The position numbers and the translations under genes were made by a program. From Natranaerofaba carboxydovora (lineage in GTDB: Bacteria > Bacillota > Natranaerobiia > Natranaerobiales > Natranaerofabaceae), in NCBI RefSeq assembly GCF_022539405.1, contig NZ_CP054394.1, positions 808,501 to 872,500 on the forward strand: 64,000 nt of DNA, written 5' to 3'. The notes below the pieces were generated by a model, which ran no database searches, was not told the DNA's origin, and saw nothing but the letters and a program-made list of their open reading frames with translations. Positions 27,049 through 35,507 of this stretch are shown here, piece after piece. Every line of letters begins with the position of its first letter. Position 1 is the first letter of the stretch.

Positions 27049-27250
27049 GCAAATCAAAAGTGAAGAAAATCCCTGCTGTGTCCGTATTGTTCGTCATGTT
27101 TTGACCCAACACTAACCACAATGGGAGCCTGGACTCTGTTCGTGTAGTATAAGCCTTACGAGGGACATACGAAGCGAACAGGAGGGCACCCACCTGAAGA
27201 AAAGAGGATCAAAGCATGCGAAAAAGATACGGCACAGTGGGGTTTTTATG
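27049..27250 (+). ncRNA. ssrS: 6S RNA
   Basis: 6S RNA binds RNA polymerase holoenzyme by imitating an open promoter. The whole gap of about 310 bp after aspS holds this RNA. The two ends form a long closing stem: AAAATCCCTGCTGTGTCCGT (from 27066) pairs with TACGGCACAGTGGGGTTTT (27228-27246). An internal arm pairs CTGTTCG (about 27136) with CGAACAG (about 27175). The 3' side has GGGCACCCACCTG and AGGATCAAAGCATGCG, close to what is seen in other Firmicute 6S RNAs. The unpaired stretches between would form the central bubble. I recognise it by structure and these segments; a covariance search would settle it. Confidence 0.82.
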
Positions 27251-27293
27251 TTTAGTTCTTGGCTGCTTTTAACTGCAGGGAGGGTCTTATAAT

Positions 27294-27557
27294 ATGGAAG
27301 ATGAAAGATATTTGGTTCTTAATCGACTTAAAAGAATAGAAGGTCAGATAAAAGGAATACAAAAAATGGTTGAAGAAGAAAAAACTTGTTCTGATATCTT
27401 AATGCAGGTGAATGCAGTTAGGTCTGCAGTTAATAATGTTGGAACTCTTATATTAGAAAATCACCTTAAAAATTGCTTGAATGAAGCGATAACGCATGAA
27501 GAACAGGATAAACTAATAAAAGAATTAAGTGAATTGATATCAAAATATGCAAAGTAG
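27294..27557 (+). CDS. CsoR/FrmR-type metal- or thiol-sensing repressor
   Basis: An 87-residue all-helical protein of the CsoR/RcnR/FrmR family. The ligand positions Cys32 (TCSDIL), His57 and Cys61 (NHLKNC) match the C-H-C set of copper-sensing CsoR. RLKRIEGQIKGIQKM at the N terminus is the DNA-binding face. No copper exporter or chaperone gene lies beside it, so copper as the ligand is only inferred from the residues; persulfide sensors such as CstR lack the His. A strong terminator follows. Confidence 0.88.
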   Translation: MEDERYLVLNRLKRIEGQIKGIQKMVEEEKTCSDILMQVNAVRSAVNNVGTLILENHLKNCLNEAITHEEQDKLIKELSELISKYAK

Positions 27558-27585
27558 TGCAAAATAAAATATAATGACAAAAAAA

Positions 27586-27619
27586 TAAAAAAACAACCTC
27601 TTTCGAGGTTGTTTTTTTA
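27586..27619. terminator. Strong, possibly bidirectional terminator
   Basis: AAAACAACCTC, a TTTC loop, then GAGGTTGTTTT, with A runs before and T runs after. It closes the csoR-like unit and isolates the dcw operon. Confidence 0.85.
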
Positions 27620-27634
27620 TTTTTTTTTGTAAAA

Positions 27635-27720
27635 GTGGAAGGATATTACGTGGAGAAGTAGAAGTTAATGAGTGGTGAAAAGTGGAGGCAAGTGGTTAAT
27701 ATGGGGTAAAAAGTGGTGGA
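27635..27720 (+). promoter_or_regulatory. MraZ operator: direct GTGG repeats phased by 10 bp
   Basis: AGTGG or ATGGG boxes start at 27671, 27681, 27691 and 27701, exactly 10 bp apart, and another follows at 27712. Two more GTGGA occur at 27635 and 27650. MraZ is known to bind short direct repeats with 10-bp phasing upstream of its own gene, and in Mollicutes the repeat is of the AAAGTG type, as here. The last box runs into the mraZ ribosome site, so autorepression of the dcw cluster is likely. Confidence 0.8.
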
Positions 27721-27724
27721 TGCT

Positions 27725-28156
27725 ATGTTTATGGGCGAGTATAATCATACAATCGATAATAAAGGAAGAATTATTGTTCCGGCCAAATTTAGAAAAGACC
27801 TAGGGGAGAGCTTTGTTCTCACCAGAGGTCTTGATAGTTGTATATTTATTTATCCCCAGAGCGAGTGGAAACAATTAGAGCAAAAACTAAAAGCTCTACC
27901 ACTTACCAAAGGAGATGCAAGAGCATTTAGTAGATTTTTTCTATCTGGAGCTACTGAATGTGCTTTAGATAACCAGGGGAGAATACAAATACCTGAGAAT
28001 CTTCGCTTCCATGCAGATTTAAAAAAAGAAGTTGTTGTTATTGGAGTGTCAAGTAGGGTCGAAATATGGAGCAAAGAAAACTGGAAAGACTATCAATCAG
28101 AAGCTGAAGAGTCTTTTGAAAATATAGCAGAAGAAATAGTTGATTTTGACATTTAA
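27725..28156 (+). CDS. mraZ: Transcriptional regulator MraZ
   Basis: MraZ is the first gene of the dcw cluster and usually its repressor, forming a ring that binds phased repeats. Two SpoVT/AbrB-like halves are seen: [22 protein letters not shown] (about 2-23) and [20 protein letters not shown] (about 78-97). 143 residues. ATG 27725 matches the family N terminus MFMGEY; GTG 27713 in the operator is a less likely start. rsmH follows 15 bp later. Confidence 0.96.
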   Translation: MFMGEYNHTIDNKGRIIVPAKFRKDLGESFVLTRGLDSCIFIYPQSEWKQLEQKLKALPLTKGDARAFSRFFLSGATECALDNQGRIQIPENLRFHADLKKEVVVIGVSSRVEIWSKENWKDYQSEAEESFENIAEEIVDFDI

Positions 28157-28171
28157 TTCCGGAGGGATTTT

Positions 28172-29116
28172 TTGGGATATCACAAAGGGGTACTAGTTGA
28201 AGAAGTGATTAAAAAACTCGAGCCAAAACCTGACAAGATAATATTGGATGGAACTGTCGGAGGAGCAACTCATGCAAAAGAAATTGCGAAGCACATTTCA
28301 CCTTCGGGTTTTTTAATAGCTTTGGACAAGGATGAGAGGGCAATAAAGGAAGCTAAGAAAGTCTTAAATGATAGTGAGTGTAAAATTAAACTAATAAAAG
28401 CTGACTTTGTAGAAATAGACAAAACTTGTAACCAATTAGGTGTTGAGGGCCTTGATGGGATACTCTTAGACCTTGGTGTATCCTCCTATCAGTTAGATCA
28501 AGGTGAAAGAGGATTTAGCTATCAACATGATGGGCCTCTTGATATGAGAATGGATAGAGAACAGCAATATAGTGCTAAAGATGCAGTTAATGAACTTAGC
28601 GCTCAAGAATTAGCCAATATAATTTGGAAATATGGAGAAGAACGCTGGTCTAAGAGAATTGCTGAAAAAATTGTCGAAAATAGAAAAGGAAAAAGAATAG
28701 AAAAAACCTCTGAACTTACTCAAATTATAAAAAAAGCGATACCTGCAAAGGCAAGGCAGAAAGGGCCTCACCCGGCAAAAAGAACCTTTCAGGCCCTAAG
28801 GATATATGTTAATCAGGAAATAGAAAAAATAGAAACGGTACTAGATAAAGGTGTGAAACTTCTTAATCCTGGGGGACGATTTGTTGTAATCAGTTTTCAT
28901 TCACTAGAAGATAGGGTCGTGAAAAATAAATTCAAAGAATTTGAAAAAAATTGCTTTTGTCCTCCCAAAATACCGAAATGTATTTGTGGGGCAACTCCAT
29001 TAGGTAAAGTGCTGACACGAAAACCAGTACAGCCAACAAAAGAAGAGTTAGAGATAAACCATAGAGCAAGAAGTTCAAAATTAAGGGCTTTTTTGAAAGA
29101 AGGTTCTAAACAATAG
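28172..29116 (+). CDS. rsmH: 16S rRNA (cytosine(1402)-N(4))-methyltransferase
   Basis: RsmH (MraW) methylates C1402 in the decoding centre of 16S rRNA. Motifs include DGTVGGATHAKEIAK for S-adenosylmethionine binding, LLDLGVSSYQLDQGERGFSYQHDGPLDMRMD in two family blocks, and the end ISFHSLEDRVVK. 314 residues. It starts at TTG 28172 behind GGAGGGAT. The place between mraZ and ftsL is standard. Confidence 0.96.
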   Translation: MGYHKGVLVEEVIKKLEPKPDKIILDGTVGGATHAKEIAKHISPSGFLIALDKDERAIKEAKKVLNDSECKIKLIKADFVEIDKTCNQLGVEGLDGILLDLGVSSYQLDQGERGFSYQHDGPLDMRMDREQQYSAKDAVNELSAQELANIIWKYGEERWSKRIAEKIVENRKGKRIEKTSELTQIIKKAIPAKARQKGPHPAKRTFQALRIYVNQEIEKIETVLDKGVKLLNPGGRFVVISFHSLEDRVVKNKFKEFEKNCFCPPKIPKCICGATPLGKVLTRKPVQPTKEELEINHRARSSKLRAFLKEGSKQ

Positions 29117-29130
29117 AAAGGGTGAATATT

Positions 29131-29586
29131 TTGTTTAATAGTGAGCGACCTTTAAAAGAATATAATGTTCCTCTTCCTAATAGAAAAAGCATACCTAAGA
29201 AAAGACCATATGGACCTTATAGAAAAAGAAAATATAAAAACCAACCAAAAAGTCCTAATATCAAGCCTGTTAAAAAACCAGAAAAAAGAAAAGAAGAAGA
29301 ACAGCGTCGTGGTATATTACAAAAATTAAATAAATCTAAACCTGCTATCTTGTATGTAACTTTTGTAGCTACAGCACTGATTTTGGTTGCCCAATCTGCA
29401 ATAATTTCACAGTTGAACTATCAAATGATTCAAAAAGAAAACCAACTGGAATCTTTACATAATGAAAAAGTTCTTCTTGAAATGAAAGTCTTAGAACAAA
29501 AAACACCAGAAAGAATTGAGCGGATTGCGGTAGATGAACTAGAAATGAGTAATCCAGGAAGACAACAAGTAATAAATATAGATTAA
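29131..29586 (+). CDS. ftsL: Cell division protein FtsL
   Basis: FtsL bridges FtsB/DivIC, FtsQ/DivIB and the septal penicillin-binding protein. The protein of about 151 residues has a Lys/Arg/Pro-rich cytoplasmic N terminus, one membrane segment (ILYVTFVATALILVAQSAII, about residues 75-95), and an outside coiled coil (MIQKENQLESLHNEKVLLEM). Sequence similarity is weak, as usual for FtsL; the position and topology carry the call. TTG 29131 has a better placed ribosome site than GTG 29122. Confidence 0.85.
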   Translation: MFNSERPLKEYNVPLPNRKSIPKKRPYGPYRKRKYKNQPKSPNIKPVKKPEKRKEEEQRRGILQKLNKSKPAILYVTFVATALILVAQSAIISQLNYQMIQKENQLESLHNEKVLLEMKVLEQKTPERIERIAVDELEMSNPGRQQVINID

Positions 29587-29623
29587 GGAATTAAGAAATT
29601 TATTTAACTTGGGAGGTAAAGCC

Positions 29624-31549
29624 TTGGCTTTGAAAAAGCAGGAAATGTTAACCACCCGCAAAAGGCTAGTGTTTTTATTTTTTATAATACTATTGGCAAT
29701 GGTTTCTTTGTTAGGACGTCTTGGATGGCTTCAATTGGTAAGAGGTGAAGAACTGCATCAGCAGGCATGGGAACAGTGGAACAGGAGTCTTCCTGTTAGT
29801 TCTCCACGGGGGCAAATATTAGATCGAAACGGTGAGGTTTTGGTTGGAAGTGTAACAGCAGATAGTGTGATAGCTATTCCAAATCAAATAGAATCTAAAG
29901 AAGCTACAGCCCGCGAATTAAGCAGGATCCTTGAATTAGATTATGACGAAATTATGGAAAAGATAGAACAGGATACTTCCCAGGTTAGGTTAGCAAGAAC
30001 TGTTAGTAGAAGTAAAGCACAGCATTTAAGAGCACTGGCTATCCCTGGAATAGAGATCACCACAGAATCTGAAAGATACTATCCTCATGGTCGACTTGCA
30101 TCCCAGATATTGGGATTTGTTGGGGTTGATCAAGGTTGGGGAGGATTAGAGTTCCAATATGAGGATATACTTGCTGGAAAAGATGGTTGGATGGAATTTC
30201 AAGCTGATGGAACTATGAGGGGTGACCAATTACCTCACGGAGTACAGCGCTTCATACCGCCTGAAGATGGTTCTGACTTAAAGACTACCATTGATTTGAA
30301 TATACAGTACATTCTTGAGAGAGAACTAGAGAGGGCAATGGTTCAATATGAAGCTAACCAAATTATGGCAATGGCAATGGACCCCTATACAGGAGAGGTT
30401 TTGGCTATGGGTGCAAAGCCAGATTATTACCCTGGCGAATATGCCGAATTTAGTTCAGAAAAAATGAACATTCCTGTAATTAACAGTACTTTTGAACCTG
30501 GCTCAACCTTTAAGCTAGTTACTTTATCTGCTAGCATAGAAGAAAATAAATATAATCCAGATAGAGGTTTTCACTGTGATGGATCAATTGATGTAGCCGG
30601 TACTTCTATTGGGTGTTGGTCAGGAGGTCATGGTTCTATTGATTTCTTGGAAGTAGTTTATGGATCTTGTAATCCTGGTTTTGTAACATTAGGTCAGGAA
30701 ATAGGCAAAGAAACTCTTCTTAGATATATAAATGGCTTTGGTTTTGATACAAGAACGGGGATAGACCTCCCCGGTGAAACCACAGGCTTGATATTTACTG
30801 AAGAACAGATGGGCCCTACAGAACTTGCTACAACTTCTTTTGGTCAGGGGGTATCTGTTACCCCTATACAACAAGCCGTAGCTGTAAGCGCCATGGCTAA
30901 TGGCGGTAATCTTGTGAGGCCCTATATAGCCGAGGAATACTTTGAAAATGAGCACTCGAAAGAACTAGAAGACGAAGCAGAAGAGCTTGAAGAAGGAGAA
31001 AATATACGACAAGTTATATCTGAGAGCGCTTCGCAGCAGGTAAAGGAAATAATGGAAGGTGTCGTCGAAGAAGGAAGTGGACAGAATGCTTTTATAGAGG
31101 GATATAGAATTGCAGGCAAAACTGGTACTGCTCAAAAGGTTGGTCCGGATGGAGGATATATACCCGATGAACATATAGCTTCCTTTATAGGTTTTGGCCC
31201 TGTGGAAGACCCAGAAATTCTGATATATGTGGCTGTTGACAATCCGGCTAAAGGACCTGCGTGGGGAGGTCAGGTAGCTGCTCCGGTATTTAGAAATATT
31301 ATGGAAGATGTTATAGAGTACAAGGAAATTCCTCCAAGTTACTTGCCAGAAGAAGATGATAGAGCTGCAACAGAAGAAGTCGCGGTTCCAAACCTTATTA
31401 ATTTGGAAATAGATGAGGCAAGGACACTGATAGAGCAGAAAGGTTTAGAAATTCAGTTTTCAGGAGAAGGAGAGCAAATTTATGAACAGTTACCAGAACC
31501 AGGCACAACTGTCTCGCCAAGAAGCGAAATAACAGTATACTTAGAATAA
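29624..31549 (+). CDS. Class B penicillin-binding protein (FtsI/SpoVD type) with one PASTA domain
   Basis: This transpeptidase makes septal or spore-cortex peptidoglycan. A membrane anchor (residues about 15-35) is followed by the dimerisation domain (SPRGQILDRNGEVLVGS) and the transpeptidase domain with SxxK in PGSTFKL, SxN in GSCNPGF, and KTG in AGKTGTAQ. One PASTA domain ends the protein (about 580-641). In B. subtilis pbpB and spoVD sit side by side here; only one gene is present in this cluster, so it may serve division, or sporulation with the division enzyme elsewhere. TTG 29624 is six bases after GGGAGGT. Confidence 0.92.
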   Translation: MALKKQEMLTTRKRLVFLFFIILLAMVSLLGRLGWLQLVRGEELHQQAWEQWNRSLPVSSPRGQILDRNGEVLVGSVTADSVIAIPNQIESKEATARELSRILELDYDEIMEKIEQDTSQVRLARTVSRSKAQHLRALAIPGIEITTESERYYPHGRLASQILGFVGVDQGWGGLEFQYEDILAGKDGWMEFQADGTMRGDQLPHGVQRFIPPEDGSDLKTTIDLNIQYILERELERAMVQYEANQIMAMAMDPYTGEVLAMGAKPDYYPGEYAEFSSEKMNIPVINSTFEPGSTFKLVTLSASIEENKYNPDRGFHCDGSIDVAGTSIGCWSGGHGSIDFLEVVYGSCNPGFVTLGQEIGKETLLRYINGFGFDTRTGIDLPGETTGLIFTEEQMGPTELATTSFGQGVSVTPIQQAVAVSAMANGGNLVRPYIAEEYFENEHSKELEDEAEELEEGENIRQVISESASQQVKEIMEGVVEEGSGQNAFIEGYRIAGKTGTAQKVGPDGGYIPDEHIASFIGFGPVEDPEILIYVAVDNPAKGPAWGGQVAAPVFRNIMEDVIEYKEIPPSYLPEEDDRAATEEVAVPNLINLEIDEARTLIEQKGLEIQFSGEGEQIYEQLPEPGTTVSPRSEITVYLE

Positions 31550-31610
31550 AATAAAATTGAAGAGAATAGTTAATAATATTAAAAGAAGCCCGGAGAGGAG
31601 GCTTTTGGTT

Positions 31611-33086
31611 ATGATAACACTTGGATACTTGATAGAACCCTTGTTAATAAAGGAAATAAAAGGTGAAATAAACACTGAAATTACGGGTATCAGCTATGAC
31701 TCTAGAGATGTAAAAGAAGGTGACCTGTTTGTTTGTATACCGGGCTATAAATTTGATGGTCATGATTATGCTAATGATGCTGTGGTGAAAGGTGCCAAAG
31801 CTTTAATCGTGGAGGAGTGGCTAGATGTCAAAACTGTTACTCAGGTTAAGGTTTCTAACTCTAGAGAGGCCCTTGCAATTTTAGCTGCCCAATTTTATAA
31901 CTGTCCATCGAAGGATTTAAATTTGATTGGGGTTACAGGAACAAATGGAAAAACTACTGTAACGCATTTGATTAATTCAATTTATTCAGCAAGTTATGAC
32001 AAAACTGGATTAATAGGTACTGTAAGGTACAAGATAGGAGACGAGGAATACCCTGTTAAGACTACTACTCCTGAATCCTTTGACTTGCAGCAAATGATGG
32101 CTTCAATGGTTAAGAAAGCTGTTAGAGATTGTGTTATTGAAGTGAGTTCTCATGCAATTAAACAGAAGAGAATCCTTGGATGTGATTTTAATATTTGTGT
32201 TTTTACAAACCTAACACAGGACCATTTGGACTATCATCCCAGCATGGATGATTATAGAGCGGCTAAAGGTCGCTTGTTTTCTTTTTTAGGATTATCACAT
32301 AAAAAAAATAATATTCCAAAGGCTTCTGTAATAAACATAGATGATGAAAGTGCACAGTACATGATGGAACAGTCTGCCGTTCAGGTGATAACATATGGAA
32401 TATATAATGATGCGGACATAATGGCCAAAAATATAGAAATATTTCCAGAAGGATGTCAATTTGATGTTGAAAGTCCCTGGGGTAACTTTAACTTAAACAT
32501 AAAACTTACGGGAAGGTTTAGTATATATAATGCCCTTGCTGCTGTTAGTGTTGCATTATTAGAAGGTTTTAACCCTAATTTTATAAAAGAAGTCCTTGAA
32601 AAAGTAGAAAAGGTTCCTGGTAGGTTTGAAAAAGTAGATGCTGGACAGAATTTTTTAGTAATAGTTGATTATGCCCACACCTCTGACTCTCTTGAAAATG
32701 TATTAAGTACATTGAAAGAGTTTACTCCAGGTAGAATAGGAGTAGTATTTGGATGTGGAGGAGATAGAGACAAGGAAAAAAGACCGCTAATGGGGAAAGT
32801 GGCAGCTTCATATGGTGATAAGTTGTTTATTACTTCTGACAACCCTAGGACTGAAGACCCAGAAGAGATCATCAAAGATATTAAAAAAGGACTTGGTGAT
32901 GAGACATCATTTTTAATTGAACCTGATAGGAAGAAAGCTATTTCATTGGCTGTTGAGTGGGCCAAAGAAGGCGACTCTTTGTTAATTGCTGGCAAAGGGC
33001 ACGAAACTTATCAGGTTTTTAAAGATAAAACAGTAAACTTTGATGATCGTGAAGTTGCCTGGGAAGAAATAGTAAGGCAAAAATAA
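31611..33086 (+). CDS. murE: UDP-N-acetylmuramoyl-tripeptide synthetase MurE (meso-diaminopimelate type)
   Basis: MurE adds the third amino acid of the peptide stem. VTGTNGKTTVTHLI is the ATP loop. TSDNPRTEDP contains DNPR, the motif for meso-diaminopimelate rather than lysine, so the wall is of DAP type. HxLDYH (DHLDYHPSMDDYRAAKGRLF) is also typical. ATG 31611 follows GAGAGGAGG; the frame extends 18 codons upstream across that site. 491 residues. murF follows. Confidence 0.95.
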   Translation: MITLGYLIEPLLIKEIKGEINTEITGISYDSRDVKEGDLFVCIPGYKFDGHDYANDAVVKGAKALIVEEWLDVKTVTQVKVSNSREALAILAAQFYNCPSKDLNLIGVTGTNGKTTVTHLINSIYSASYDKTGLIGTVRYKIGDEEYPVKTTTPESFDLQQMMASMVKKAVRDCVIEVSSHAIKQKRILGCDFNICVFTNLTQDHLDYHPSMDDYRAAKGRLFSFLGLSHKKNNIPKASVINIDDESAQYMMEQSAVQVITYGIYNDADIMAKNIEIFPEGCQFDVESPWGNFNLNIKLTGRFSIYNALAAVSVALLEGFNPNFIKEVLEKVEKVPGRFEKVDAGQNFLVIVDYAHTSDSLENVLSTLKEFTPGRIGVVFGCGGDRDKEKRPLMGKVAASYGDKLFITSDNPRTEDPEEIIKDIKKGLGDETSFLIEPDRKKAISLAVEWAKEGDSLLIAGKGHETYQVFKDKTVNFDDREVAWEEIVRQK

Positions 33087-33112
33087 AAAGAAAATAGTTA
33101 AGAGGGGTAAAA

Positions 33113-34513
33113 ATGTGGACACTAAATAAATTGGCCGATTACTCGGGTGGAAAATTAATAAATGGTTATGGTGAAATAGAAGTTAAGGGATTTTCAATTG
33201 ACTCAAGAATGGTAAAAGATGGAGACTTATTTATTGCCCTCAAAGGTGAAAGAACTGATGGGCATTATTTTTTGAAGGACGCTTTGAAAAAAGGTGCATC
33301 TGCCTGCTTAGTTGAAAATGAGAAATATAACCAGGAGGATTTGGAGACTGGTCAGGCAATTATTGAAGTAAATAATTCCTTAGAAGCACTAAAAATGATT
33401 GCAATGAAACATAGAGAACAATATAATGTAAAAGTGATTGGAATTACAGGAAGTGTAGGAAAGACGACTACAAAGGATATGGTAGCAGAAGTTTTAAGAC
33501 AAAATTATAAAGTGTTAAAAACAGAGGGTAATTTAAATACTGGGATTGGGTTGCCGCTAACATTGCTAAATTTAAACGAACTGCATGAAGTTATTGTATT
33601 AGAGATGGGTATGAGGCAAATGGGAGAAATTGCTGAACTTTGCCGGATTGCAAGACCTGACATAGGTATTATTACAAATGTCGCAGAATCACATTTGGAA
33701 AATTTGAAAACTATTGAAAATATAGCAAAAGCAAAAGGAGAGCTGTTAGAAGGCTTAGCTAACGATGGTGTTGCAATAATTAATGGAGATGATGAAAGAG
33801 TTGTCAGGCTACAGTCAAAGGCGCCTAATAGGGTGGTAAGTTATGGCACAGGGGTAGATGCTAATTTGGTAATAAAGGATATAAAGCCACGTCAGGAAAG
33901 AATTGAATGTTTGTTGGAGCACAGGCCAAAGGGTGAGGAAAATGAAAAAGTAAAAATGAGCTTAAACTTTCCCGGAAAGCATAATCTAATGAATGCAATG
34001 GCTGCTTTGCTAGCCGGTGTAGAGCTTAATGTTTCTTTAACTAAAGGAGTAGAAAACCTAAAAAACTTTTACCCTACAGATATGAGAAATCAAATATTTA
34101 CAGGTAAGAAAGATATAACAGTGATTAATGATACTTATAATGCAAATGTCAAATCAACTAAAGCAGCCTTAGATATTTTGTCCGATGTGGCAACTAACCG
34201 AAAAGTAGCTATCTTAGGGGATATGTATGAGCTTGGAGATTATACTGATGACGCACATCTTGAAGTTGGAGAATACGTAGCAAGTAAGGAGGTTGAAGTT
34301 ATCATAGCTGTTGGGGACAAAGCTAAATTAATAAAAGATGGAGCCTTAAATGCAGGTCTAAATAACGACAATGTACTATTTTATAATAATAAAGAGGAAC
34401 TGATTAAACAAATTCAGGGTATTTTGAAACCAGGTGATACAATTTTGGTAAAAGGATCTAGAGGTATGGCTTTAGAAGATGTAGTCTATGCGATAATAGA
34501 CGAAGAAGGGTAG
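33113..34513 (+). CDS. murF: UDP-N-acetylmuramoyl-tripeptide--D-alanyl-D-alanine ligase
   Basis: MurF adds D-Ala-D-Ala to complete the precursor. ITGSVGKTTTKDMVAEVL is the P-loop, NTGIGLPLTLL and ITNVAESHLENL follow, and NDTYNANVKSTKAALDIL is the MurF-specific block. 466 residues. ATG 33113 behind AAGAGGGG. It is tightly packed between murE and mraY. Confidence 0.96.
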   Translation: MWTLNKLADYSGGKLINGYGEIEVKGFSIDSRMVKDGDLFIALKGERTDGHYFLKDALKKGASACLVENEKYNQEDLETGQAIIEVNNSLEALKMIAMKHREQYNVKVIGITGSVGKTTTKDMVAEVLRQNYKVLKTEGNLNTGIGLPLTLLNLNELHEVIVLEMGMRQMGEIAELCRIARPDIGIITNVAESHLENLKTIENIAKAKGELLEGLANDGVAIINGDDERVVRLQSKAPNRVVSYGTGVDANLVIKDIKPRQERIECLLEHRPKGEENEKVKMSLNFPGKHNLMNAMAALLAGVELNVSLTKGVENLKNFYPTDMRNQIFTGKKDITVINDTYNANVKSTKAALDILSDVATNRKVAILGDMYELGDYTDDAHLEVGEYVASKEVEVIIAVGDKAKLIKDGALNAGLNNDNVLFYNNKEELIKQIQGILKPGDTILVKGSRGMALEDVVYAIIDEEG

Positions 34514-34526
34514 GAGGGGAAGCTTT

Positions 34527-35495
34527 ATGGATTTAATATATATCCTTATTATTGTAAGTTTTATAATAAGTATTGCTTTGACCCCACTTTTAATTCCGCT
34601 GCTTACAAGGTTGAAATTTGGTCAGCAGATTAGAAATTTGGGGCCCAGGCGTCACATGGAAAAGTCAGGGACGCCTACAATGGGTGGTCTGGTTTTTCTT
34701 TTGGCATCTGTTATATCATTAATAATCTTAGTTCCTATTGAAGAATTTTCCGGTGTAGCGATTTTGATATTTGTAACAATAGCTATGGGGTTAATTGGAT
34801 TTGTAGATGATTATATAAAAGTTGTTAAAAAACAAAGCCTTGGGTTAAGAGCGAGGCAAAAAATAATTGGTCAATTATTAGTCGTAGCTATATTTGGTTT
34901 TTATTTATTAAGTATAGATCATTCTACTAAGTTATTTATTCCTTTTACTGATATAACAATTGAAATTGGATTTTTTTATTTTTTACTGGTGGCAATGATG
35001 ATTCTTGGTACTGCTAATGCTGTTAATTTAACTGACGGGTTAGATGGCCTTGCTGGTGGCATAGTTATTATTGGTTTGACAGCTTATATTATAGTTGCTC
35101 ACATGATGGGGTTAAATAACATTGCTTATTTCGGCAGTTCTTTAATGGGTGGAGTTGCTGGATTTTTAATCTTTAACCTTCATCCGGCTAAGATATTTAT
35201 GGGTGATGTTGGCAGTTTAAGCTTAGGAAGTGCATTGGCAGTGATGGCTATTTTGACAAAAACTGAATTGACTCTTATCATTGTCGGGATAGTATTAATA
35301 ACTGAAACTGTTAGCGTTATTTTGCAGGTATTATTTTATCAATTAACAGGAAAAAGAATATTATTGATGAGTCCATTACACCATCATTTTGAATTAAGCG
35401 GATGGAGTGAGTGGAAAGTTGTTACCACCTTTTGGTTAGTAAGCTTAATTGCTGCATTTGTTGGAGTTATCTCGATAAACAATATTGTATCATAA
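34527..35495 (+). CDS. mraY: Phospho-N-acetylmuramoyl-pentapeptide-transferase
   Basis: MraY moves the muramyl-pentapeptide onto undecaprenyl phosphate, forming lipid I in the membrane. It has about ten membrane segments in 322 residues. Conserved loops include KSGTPTMGGLVFLL, GFVDDYIKVVKKQSLGLRARQK, NLTDGLDGLAGG, GDVGSLSLG and PLHHHFELSG. It starts at ATG 34527. Confidence 0.97.
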   Translation: MDLIYILIIVSFIISIALTPLLIPLLTRLKFGQQIRNLGPRRHMEKSGTPTMGGLVFLLASVISLIILVPIEEFSGVAILIFVTIAMGLIGFVDDYIKVVKKQSLGLRARQKIIGQLLVVAIFGFYLLSIDHSTKLFIPFTDITIEIGFFYFLLVAMMILGTANAVNLTDGLDGLAGGIVIIGLTAYIIVAHMMGLNNIAYFGSSLMGGVAGFLIFNLHPAKIFMGDVGSLSLGSALAVMAILTKTELTLIIVGIVLITETVSVILQVLFYQLTGKRILLMSPLHHHFELSGWSEWKVVTTFWLVSLIAAFVGVISINNIVS

Positions 35496-35507
35496 GGAGA
35501 GTTAAAC

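Noticed and set aside
27294-27557. Copper resistance operon
   Set aside because: The CsoR-type regulator stands alone, with no copper ATPase or chaperone gene next to it.
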